Below, piece by piece: positions 8,468 to 16,393 of a stretch of 64,000 nt of DNA. The position numbers were made by a program, and so were the translations under genes. Positions within the stretch are counted from its first letter, which is position 1. The number at the start of each line of letters is the position of its first letter. Source of the stretch: Thalassobacterium sedimentorum (GTDB taxonomy: Bacteria; Verrucomicrobiota; Verrucomicrobiia; Opitutales; Coraliomargaritaceae); assembly GCF_031127905.1 (NCBI RefSeq), contig NZ_JARXIC010000001.1:186001-250000 (forward strand), in the 5' to 3' direction. Under the pieces are notes generated by a model. The model saw only the letters and a list, made by a program, of their open reading frames with translations. It was not told the DNA's origin and ran no database searches.

Positions 8468-10009
8468 ATGCTTGAATCAAACTTCCGCCTCATCGACATC
8501 ATTGTATTAGTATGCTACTTCACCGCCATCGGCGGAATGGGCTATTACTTTTCACGCCGCCCCAAAACCACAGCCAATTACTTTCTCGGCGGCAACCACC
8601 TACCAGCATGGGCAATCGGCCTCTCAATGGTTGCCACGTCCATCAGTTCTGTAACCTTCATAGCGCTACCAGCTGCTGCCTATGCCCTCGACTGGCGACA
8701 GCTCGTCCCAAACATGGCAAACCCCATCATAGCCATACTCGCAATCTGGCTACTCATCCCTTTTTTTCGACGTACCGCACAAACATCGGCGTTTGAATAT
8801 ATCGAGAAGCGCTTCGGCTCAACCGCAAGACTATACACCGCCTTCATGTTTCTGGTCGGACAGTCCATCCGACTAGGCTCCATCCTCTACCTAATCGCCA
8901 TTCCCATCAATTTAATCACGGGAGTACCCACTTTCTGGATCATGCTGATCACAGGAGGCTTTGTCGCTACATACACCATCATTGGCGGCATTGAAGCCGT
9001 CGTCTGGACAGATGTCGTTCAAGCCTTCGTTCTTTACTTCGGCGGCGCAGTCGCACTCTACGTGATGATTAGGCAAATTGATGGTGGTCTATTTGGAATG
9101 ATAAACGCCGCCAATATCGATAACAAATTTAGCCTCGGGCCCACCCACTGGGCCCCCAGTGAGCGAACAATTTGGGCCCTAATCATCGTAGGGCTAACCC
9201 AATGGATATTCGGCTACTCAGCTGACCAAAACGTAATTCAACGCTACCTAGCCGCAAAAAACCTGCGCGAGGCTCGTAAGGCCACAATCTTATGCGCACT
9301 ACTCAGCCTGCCCACATGGGCTTTTTTCTTCCTGCTGGGAACGGCACTCTATGTCTTCTATCAACAAAACCCAGAGCCAGTAATAACAGCCTTGCAGACA
9401 GATGCCATCTTTCCGCAATTCATACTTGACCATATTCCAGTTGGCCTCAGCGGCCTGGTCATTGCCGGCGTGCTATCCGCAGCGATGTCATCTCTAAGCT
9501 CAAGCTTAAACTCATTCTCCACAGTTGCGACTATCGACTTCCTAAAACCATATCTAATTAAAGACAAAAGCGACGAATTCTACGCATGGAGCGCAAGAGC
9601 ACTGACTCTAGTTGCCGCAGCACTCATGTTCACAATCGCATTTGCGTTTACTTTTGCCGATAAAGAGAGCTTCTTCGACCTCTCAATGAAAATTACGGGG
9701 CTCATCGGAGGCGTCGTCGTTAGTTTTTTCGTATTAGGCTTCTTCGCTCCGATAGTACACAAGAAGCCATTATGGCAAGCGTTCACCATCGCGATTAGCT
9801 TCAACTTCTACCTACTTGCAGTCCAGCTAGACTGGATAAAAAGCCTACTCCCCTTCCACATTCACCCCTATTGGGTCATGGCCCTAGTCAATGCCTTAAT
9901 GATCTCACTCGCCTTGATTTTTGCACTACTTCAACCAAGAAAAACACAAATCGAAGACGGTCTTACTATATTTTCAAGTGACAAAGCTCCGAATACAAAG
10001 CTTCCATAA
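8468..10009 (+). CDS. Sodium:solute symporter family transporter, copy 1
   Basis: 513 residues with about 13-14 hydrophobic helices spread over the whole length, the size and pattern of SSS transporters. Recognisable family sequence includes YFLGGNHLPAWAIGLSMVAT after the first helix and the later GLVIAGVLSAAMSSLSSSLN segment with the Ser-rich sodium-site region. It is related to the transporter at 14798 (both have ALPAAAYALDWR or AMPAAAFALDWR and FFR.-.AQ.SA-EY). It probably takes up a sugar, sugar acid or oligosaccharide with sodium across the inner membrane. The substrate cannot be read from sequence. It has its own operator-bearing promoter and a hairpin leader. Confidence 0.9.
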   Translation: MLESNFRLIDIIVLVCYFTAIGGMGYYFSRRPKTTANYFLGGNHLPAWAIGLSMVATSISSVTFIALPAAAYALDWRQLVPNMANPIIAILAIWLLIPFFRRTAQTSAFEYIEKRFGSTARLYTAFMFLVGQSIRLGSILYLIAIPINLITGVPTFWIMLITGGFVATYTIIGGIEAVVWTDVVQAFVLYFGGAVALYVMIRQIDGGLFGMINAANIDNKFSLGPTHWAPSERTIWALIIVGLTQWIFGYSADQNVIQRYLAAKNLREARKATILCALLSLPTWAFFFLLGTALYVFYQQNPEPVITALQTDAIFPQFILDHIPVGLSGLVIAGVLSAAMSSLSSSLNSFSTVATIDFLKPYLIKDKSDEFYAWSARALTLVAAALMFTIAFAFTFADKESFFDLSMKITGLIGGVVVSFFVLGFFAPIVHKKPLWQAFTIAISFNFYLLAVQLDWIKSLLPFHIHPYWVMALVNALMISLALIFALLQPRKTQIEDGLTIFSSDKAPNTKLP

Positions 10010-10508
10010 AGAAAACAATCAGATTACAAAAATCCTCATTGTTGCCCGCCCCCCCCCCACTAGAACATCATTAAAACGCCAATGATATGCCAAAAATAAA
10101 GGTTTAATTGATCTCAGCTACTGCCCCCTCGTCCCACACATCATCATGACAGACAGTTTCGTCAACCTTACCAACTGGAGCCTTGAGTCAGCCCCAAGAG
10201 AATTAAATGAGCTAGAGTCATGCGCAGCGACAAAAACTTCAAAAAAATATGGCCCCGACTCCTCCCTAACGGAGGCCTCATCCACGAAACGCTAATTGAT
10301 GAGGATATAATTGAAGCCCCCTTAATCGGCGAGAATTGCTTTAAGTCTGAATGGGTTGAAAAATTTGATTGGATTTACGTGACACACTTAAAACTCATGC
10401 TGATTTAATCGAGCCTGGATAAAATACAATCCGATGTCGTTCCCCCGGAAAAGTAAAGTTAAACTAAGAAAATTACTTGGCTCCCCCCCCTTCAATAATC
10501 CCCTCCTC
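10010..10508 (+). other. Intergenic region with poly-C tracts and two small unlikely ORFs
   Basis: About 500 bases without a convincing gene. It holds a run of ten C (10049-10058) and a run of eight C (10483-10490). A 49-codon frame from ATG 10146 to 10295 and a 62-codon frame 10220-10408 overlap in different phases; neither has a recognisable domain or a clear ribosome binding site. Their successive position could mean a decayed small gene with a frameshift, but this is not demonstrable. No terminator was seen after the transporter. Confidence 0.4.
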
Positions 10509-13500
10509 ATGAACACACCCCATCACATTAGTCACTGTCAACAGTCCTGCAAACGAGGTTTCGCGTTAGTTATCTCAATGATGCTAATGGGCTTCATTCT
10601 ACTGCTTTGCATCTCAATCACCTCACTCGTACAAGTCGAAACACAATCTGCAAATAATCAAACAGAAACACAACAAGCACGACTGAACGCACTATTAGGT
10701 ATCAACCTAGCCCTAGCTCAGCTACAATTATACACAGGAAATGACCAACGAGTCACCGCAAACGCGGAGATCCTAGAAGAACCAAACGACAACATCAAAA
10801 TCGCCCATCCAAATTGGGTTGGCGTTTGGGCCACTGCAGACAGCAGCTTTACCCCACAAACGCTAGAACATTATTCAAATTCTGGAAGCAAAGATGCGCT
10901 AGGGATTGAAACAGCTGCCATAAGTTGGCTGGTCAGTGGCAACAATACATTGTCTACCACTTTTTTACCTAGCCAACAAATCAGCACAGATAGTGTCACC
11001 TTATTAGGTCCGGGATCAGCATCCACAGCAGAAGACTACGTAGAAGCCCCAATCGTAGAGTTCACATCAAGTCAGAATAAAATAAATAAATACGCCTTTT
11101 GGATCAGTGATGAAGGAGTCAAAGGTAACATTGCCTTTGAACAAGAGCCATCAGATCTCATCACTTTGGCAGAGTATCAAAATTACCCTCTAAAAAGTGG
11201 AAGCGCAGTACTTCAATCAGGTGACAACACAGAGGCTGCTCCAATATTTGGAGACATCAGCTTAATGTCCAACCGATTAGTCAGCCTCAGTCAGCTCGAT
11301 AACTTAAGTACTCAAAACACTGTAAGCAAAGAGCTAGCCCACGACGTCACCACCCGCAGTCAAGGCGTGCTAGCAAATGTTCGGGATGGAGGACTACGTA
11401 AAGACTTGGCTGACTATATGCAACTACCGGATGGAGAAATGTTTACAGACCCTAAAGGCTATGTTGCGACACCTGATTGGCGTCAAATTAAGTCATATCT
11501 AAATCTAAGTGAAGACCTCACTGGCAATACAAATGGCGCACTCAGTATTACTGCCAGACCTTATTATCCCAATAACCACGAAGAGGATAAATATCAACAA
11601 GGCATTCATCCAGTACCAGTGCGCCTAGGCATTTACGTCGATGCCGCTTTTATCGAAAAAGGCACTGACCAATATGGCATAAACTTGTATTTCTTGCCAG
11701 TCATTGCCCTGTGGAATCCCTACGACGTCGCAATTAAACCCCAAAAATATTACCTTTCTCAGTGGGGTGGTGCCGGAAACCAAAAACTACAATTTGCCGT
11801 GGGTAAATGGGATGGTGGCAACAACTGGGAGCATAAGGCGATGCTACTGAACGACGGAGTCACTGAAGATGCAACTCCTCGTATCTATGGTATCGATAGT
11901 AGTCCCATTTTATACAATCAGGGCGCAAATGAGATACTAGTGATGCGCTTTATGATAGATGATGAGAACGGCTTAGAACCCGGAGAAACAAAAGTCTATA
12001 CGGCCGAAGGCCTTAGCCTTTACCAGAATCATCAACTCAAGAATGTCTTAAAAGAAGGCTTTCGTCCCGGAGAGGGTTTCTATGTCGAATTAGCCCCTCC
12101 GTCTGGGTCCAGCTACGCGAGCCCTTACCTGTTTGAAACAGACGCCAGCGATCCGATTCAAGACTTAAGAATAGATTTAGGCGTAGAGCAACTATCGGGC
12201 ACCAAAAATGCCGACTTCTTAAACGAATGGTGGTATTTTAGTGCAGAAGGAACGACTACGTTAATGACCATCGCTGGTTTAAATCGCGCTGGCTTAACTT
12301 ACAGCATTCCCACTTCGGACGCGAGTTATGGCAGTAACACTTGGAATATCAACGAAGACGGTCGACCGAAGGCCTATTATCCGACAGTTCGTACAGCGAG
12401 CGATAACTCTGCCATGCCCTACGGAATTATCGAAGGAGAAAACGCGCAAAACAGCTTGGACGACTTCCCTGCATATGGCTTTTTATACGAACTTAAACAA
12501 GCGTATAACGATCAAAATTTCGATACACAACTTCGCCGCCGACGCTGGCTGGCTAACTTCAACCCACGGGCACCTAAATCACAACAATATGGCCCACTCG
12601 GCGGTAGTGTCGGTCAAATTAACCAAAATTACATCGGCCAGTTACGTGCACGTAGCTACGATACCAATGACAACCAATCGGATCTCTATTATTCGCCGAC
12701 CATTATTGGAGAAGACAATCAAAACACATACTTTGGTTACTCCTCCCAATCAGGATCACAGCGAACAATTCTTTACAATCTCCCACGAAAAAACATTCCA
12801 GTATCTGGAGTTGGCAGCCTAATGAATGTTAACTTTGCCAGTACCTTCACACACAATACTGGCTTGCGAAATCCGGCGAATATGGTCCCTGCTTACGTGA
12901 TCGGCAATTCGCTAGCTGATCCGCATTTACCAGATGGTGAAATTGAAATCGGTCATGCTTTTGATAAATTTTCGCATTTCGATTACTCCTACAAAATCAA
13001 CAAACTGCTCTGGGACGACTATTTTTCCTCAACCGATTTATTTAACGGTAACGGACCACATGATCCTCGCTTCATATCCTATCCCAACAAGGATACAATT
13101 CCCAGCTACAATGAGGACGAGCGCCCTTATACACATGCAGCTGCAAAACTGATGCAGGCAGGAGCCTTTAACATTAATTCGACATCAGAGAAAGCCTGGC
13201 AAATGCTCCTGGCTTCAACCTTTGGCAGTGATGTTCAGAAAAGTGATGGCAGCATACAAGAACACGCGGACATGGCGAACTTCTTACGACAGAGCCTAGC
13301 CTTCGGAGAGGCCTTTAAAGGTAATAGTGAAGACGAGCAATCCGCCTATGACGGTTATCGTGTTCTCAGTTCCAAAGAGATTATTGAACTCAGCCAGGAG
13401 ATTGTTAAGCAAATAAAAAGCCGAGGTCCTTTCACATCGGTTTCTGATTTTGTAAATCGCACAATAGACATCAAAGCACCTGATGAACATAAACGAATGG

Positions 13501-13928
13501 GAGCTCTACAAGCTGCGATCGACGCAACGCAGATTAATAAAGCCTTCGTCGAAGCGATCACATCCGACAGTTCTGACAATGAGCTCGATCCGCTATCGAA
13601 CTATCCAAATACAGAAGCTCTCTACGGTAAAGTAGGTGCAAATGCACCTGGTTACCTTTCTCAAGCTGACTTACTCAATAAAATTGGTAATCGTCTGAGC
13701 GCTCGGTCAGACACTTTCGTCATCCGTGCCTACGGGGAGACAACAGATCTCAACGGAACGACCTCTGCGCGCGCTTATTGCGAAGCCGTGGTTCAACGTA
13801 CTCCAAACTACATCAATGAAAGCCTGGATGAAGCAACCGCATTTCCACCATCGGATTCAGTTAATAAAGCTCAAGGCAGACGCTATACCATCCGCTCAAT
13901 TCGCTGGATTCGTCCTGATGATGTCTAA
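10509..13928 (+). CDS. Verru_Chthon cassette protein A-like / PilX-type large exported protein
   Basis: 1139 residues from the ATG at 10509 (an in-frame ATG exists at 10434, but the extension is low-complexity and crosses a C8 tract). The N-terminus RGFALVISMMLMGFILLLC is a type IV pilus PilX-like membrane helix, followed by a very long Asn/Gln/Ser-rich exported region and a C-terminus with RAYCEAVVQRTPN and the Arg-rich YTIRSIRWIRP. This matches my knowledge of the verrucomicrobial Verru_Chthon cassette A family, normally found with cassettes B, C and D, which are not in the window. Likely envelope-associated; molecular role unknown. It is followed 65 bases later by a small secreted protein. 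Confidence 0.65.
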   Translation: MNTPHHISHCQQSCKRGFALVISMMLMGFILLLCISITSLVQVETQSANNQTETQQARLNALLGINLALAQLQLYTGNDQRVTANAEILEEPNDNIKIAHPNWVGVWATADSSFTPQTLEHYSNSGSKDALGIETAAISWLVSGNNTLSTTFLPSQQISTDSVTLLGPGSASTAEDYVEAPIVEFTSSQNKINKYAFWISDEGVKGNIAFEQEPSDLITLAEYQNYPLKSGSAVLQSGDNTEAAPIFGDISLMSNRLVSLSQLDNLSTQNTVSKELAHDVTTRSQGVLANVRDGGLRKDLADYMQLPDGEMFTDPKGYVATPDWRQIKSYLNLSEDLTGNTNGALSITARPYYPNNHEEDKYQQGIHPVPVRLGIYVDAAFIEKGTDQYGINLYFLPVIALWNPYDVAIKPQKYYLSQWGGAGNQKLQFAVGKWDGGNNWEHKAMLLNDGVTEDATPRIYGIDSSPILYNQGANEILVMRFMIDDENGLEPGETKVYTAEGLSLYQNHQLKNVLKEGFRPGEGFYVELAPPSGSSYASPYLFETDASDPIQDLRIDLGVEQLSGTKNADFLNEWWYFSAEGTTTLMTIAGLNRAGLTYSIPTSDASYGSNTWNINEDGRPKAYYPTVRTASDNSAMPYGIIEGENAQNSLDDFPAYGFLYELKQAYNDQNFDTQLRRRRWLANFNPRAPKSQQYGPLGGSVGQINQNYIGQLRARSYDTNDNQSDLYYSPTIIGEDNQNTYFGYSSQSGSQRTILYNLPRKNIPVSGVGSLMNVNFASTFTHNTGLRNPANMVPAYVIGNSLADPHLPDGEIEIGHAFDKFSHFDYSYKINKLLWDDYFSSTDLFNGNGPHDPRFISYPNKDTIPSYNEDERPYTHAAAKLMQAGAFNINSTSEKAWQMLLASTFGSDVQKSDGSIQEHADMANFLRQSLAFGEAFKGNSEDEQSAYDGYRVLSSKEIIELSQEIVKQIKSRGPFTSVSDFVNRTIDIKAPDEHKRMGALQAAIDATQINKAFVEAITSDSSDNELDPLSNYPNTEALYGKVGANAPGYLSQADLLNKIGNRLSARSDTFVIRAYGETTDLNGTTSARAYCEAVVQRTPNYINESLDEATAFPPSDSVNKAQGRRYTIRSIRWIRPDDV

Positions 13929-13993
13929 GCTAATCTAATGTGCCACGCACCAGCACCCCCACCTCTTAATAATAAAAACTCCCCCGCAACGTA

Positions 13994-14743
13994 ATGTCAT
14001 TAATACAGCCATGGCGCTTAGCGCTTCTATTTATTCTTAGCCTGTCGTGCATCCAAGCCCAAGACAGTAGCACGACGCAAACGCGGTCTATTCGACTACA
14101 ACTCTTCTATTGGCATGAATCCAACAGCGCCTTTATACTCACCGAGGATAATATCGACCAAAAGCGAGAAAAACGCTTTATTGAACCCATCCAATTCTGG
14201 TACAAACAGGGCCAAGAAATAAAACGCGTCCAAGTACGCCCGGGGCAACGCAGTTCTCTCATAACCATAGCAGTCCATGATAATATCGAATTCTATCGGG
14301 TCAATCCAATCGGATTAGAAACTATTCCGGATTCCGATATACTGCGCATTCCCGTAAATATTTCAATTCAACAGGGGCTAGTACTTGTCCGTGGACAGGG
14401 CAAAAGCGCTCGTGCAAACCTAATCGATGTATCCGATGCTCGAATACCCAAGGGAGCACTACGCGTCGTCAACTACACCTCGCGCGAAATCACAGCTAAA
14501 GTTGGAGCAAAGGTGATTCATGTCTCGCAAAGCGAATCGGCTATAGTCCGACAAAACACAAATAAGAATTCTTCGCTTAAACTCATGATCGCAGAATTAG
14601 AGCCCGAAACAGGTTGGGAAGTATTTTACTCAACAGTGCTCTCCATTGCACCCGAAAGACGTATGCTAGTAATGGTATATCCTAGTGCGGAGAACAGTGA
14701 TAATCTAAAAGTAAAAATCCTCAACATCCCGGGATCATCTTAA
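13994..14743 (+). CDS. Hypothetical secreted protein, partner of the PilX-type protein
   Basis: 249 residues with a signal peptide (about 1-23, ending IQAQ). The mature part is rich in beta strands and has no Cys or known catalytic motif. I do not recognise a named family. The position 65 bases after the large PilX-type protein and 54 bases before an SSS transporter suggests an operon with them. A structural or envelope role is the most that can be inferred. Confidence 0.6.
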   Translation: MSLIQPWRLALLFILSLSCIQAQDSSTTQTRSIRLQLFYWHESNSAFILTEDNIDQKREKRFIEPIQFWYKQGQEIKRVQVRPGQRSSLITIAVHDNIEFYRVNPIGLETIPDSDILRIPVNISIQQGLVLVRGQGKSARANLIDVSDARIPKGALRVVNYTSREITAKVGAKVIHVSQSESAIVRQNTNKNSSLKLMIAELEPETGWEVFYSTVLSIAPERRMLVMVYPSAENSDNLKVKILNIPGSS

Positions 14744-14797
14744 GTAAAGTCTGCCAATACCGACAAAGGTCTATCCGCACTCCTTCAATCTCATCCC

Positions 14798-16306
14798 ATG
14801 GAAACAGCAAAATCCTTTTTTAATGCACCCAATATAATCATCATTTTCGCCTACTTCGCGATCATGGTAATGATGGGGGTTTATTTCTCACGTAAAAACT
14901 CAGGTACCGAAGATTATTTCCTAGGGGGCAAAACTCTTCCAAGTTGGGCCATCGGACTCTCGATGGTAGCAACCTCTATGAGCTCAATTACTTTCTTGGC
15001 CATGCCAGCAGCAGCCTTTGCTTTGGACTGGCGAATGATAGTTCCAAGCTTCGCCTCCCCCATTGTTGCACTAATCGCCATGTGGATTTTCGTACCCTTC
15101 TTTCGCAAGAATGCTCAAGTCTCTGCGTATGAATATTTACATAAACGATATGGCAATGGTGTTAGACTCTACTCTTCGATTGTCTTCCTAATCATTCAAG
15201 CAGTACGCATGGGTGCCATCCTATACCTTTTAGTGATTCCGCTCAACCTCATTACTGGAATCGATCCATTATGGATTGTTTTGCTCACTGGGGGATCTGC
15301 AACGATCTACACTCTCCTAGGTGGAATGTCCGCTACTGTGTGGACGGATGTCATACAATCCTTCGTTCTTTATATCGGTGGATTTATCGCAATTGCAGTC
15401 ATGGCTTACTTAGTCCCCGGAGGGCTAACGTCTTTGATTCAAACAGCCAATGAACATGGAAAATTTGGTTTAGGAGCAATGGAATGGGATCCTTCGCAAC
15501 GTACCTTCTGGACAATGTTATCAATAGGAATCGTCGGAGCAACCGGAGGTTTCACGACTGACCAAAATGTAATTCAACGTTACCTGTCAGCGCGCAGTAC
15601 CCGAGATGCCCGCAAGGCCACCTTTCTATGCGCGACCCTATCGCTACCGACCTGGGCACTCTTCTTCCTGATAGGATCCTGTCTATTTGCTTTTTACCAA
15701 ATCCTGCCCGATCCAGCTCTTAACGAACTGCCCGTAGATGCGGTATTTCCATATTTCATCCTGAATAGCCTCCCTCCCGGCGTTTCAGGCCTCGTCATTG
15801 CAGGAATACTCTCAGCCGCGATGAGCACACTTAGTTCTGGCCTCAACTCTTTTGCTACAGTCATGGTCACCGACATATGGAAACCTTATTTATTAAAAGG
15901 TAAAACAGATCAATTCTACACAAAACTCGCACGCGGCTTCACAGCGCTGGCAGGAATATTAATGTTTATAGTTTCTTACGTGCTACTCCGTTCAGAGGGT
16001 GAAAGCATACTTGATTTCAACTACAAAGTCGCGGGACTGCTCTCTGGCGTTGTCGTTTGTTTTTACCTACTAGGATTTTTTGCACCACAGGTAAACCGCC
16101 GCATCATATGGCAGAGCTTCACGATATCCTTCGGACTAAATGTTTACTTAGTTTTGGTTGAATTAAAACTCATTCCAAACTTTCTCCACCTACATATTCA
16201 TCCCTACTGGGTATATCCATTTGTGGTAGTGGTAATGATCGTGCTCAGCCTTGCCTTAGCTTACTTACAAAAATCTAAACCTGATAAAGAAGAAGAAGAA
16301 AGATAG
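14798..16306 (+). CDS. Sodium:solute symporter family transporter, copy 2
   Basis: 502 residues, about 13-14 transmembrane helices, closely similar in order and motifs to the transporter at 8468: YFLGGKTLPSWAIGLSMVAT, TVWTDVIQSFVLYIGG, TDQNVIQRYLSAR, GLVIAGILSAAMSTLSSGLN. The C-terminus is charged (KPDKEEEER), as expected for a cytoplasmic tail. The gene lies just upstream of the FG-GAP protein at 16394, the GH94 gene and a sulfatase, all on the plus strand, which suggests import of the product of that set. Substrate unknown. Confidence 0.9.
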   Translation: METAKSFFNAPNIIIIFAYFAIMVMMGVYFSRKNSGTEDYFLGGKTLPSWAIGLSMVATSMSSITFLAMPAAAFALDWRMIVPSFASPIVALIAMWIFVPFFRKNAQVSAYEYLHKRYGNGVRLYSSIVFLIIQAVRMGAILYLLVIPLNLITGIDPLWIVLLTGGSATIYTLLGGMSATVWTDVIQSFVLYIGGFIAIAVMAYLVPGGLTSLIQTANEHGKFGLGAMEWDPSQRTFWTMLSIGIVGATGGFTTDQNVIQRYLSARSTRDARKATFLCATLSLPTWALFFLIGSCLFAFYQILPDPALNELPVDAVFPYFILNSLPPGVSGLVIAGILSAAMSTLSSGLNSFATVMVTDIWKPYLLKGKTDQFYTKLARGFTALAGILMFIVSYVLLRSEGESILDFNYKVAGLLSGVVVCFYLLGFFAPQVNRRIIWQSFTISFGLNVYLVLVELKLIPNFLHLHIHPYWVYPFVVVVMIVLSLALAYLQKSKPDKEEEER

Positions 16307-16393
16307 CCAAAGAAGGATGCACGCATGTAAGTGGCACAATACAAATCAAAACTATATAAAGTAATTCAAATCCTTTCAATAATATGAACTATT

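Noticed and set aside
10220-10408. 62-codon ORF before the PilX-type gene
   Set aside because: No domain, no ribosome binding site, and an overlapping 49-codon ORF in another phase. Kept only as a note on the intergenic region.
12328-12822. 164-codon frame inside the PilX-type gene
   Set aside because: It lies in another phase of a well-supported gene and its protein has no recognisable feature.
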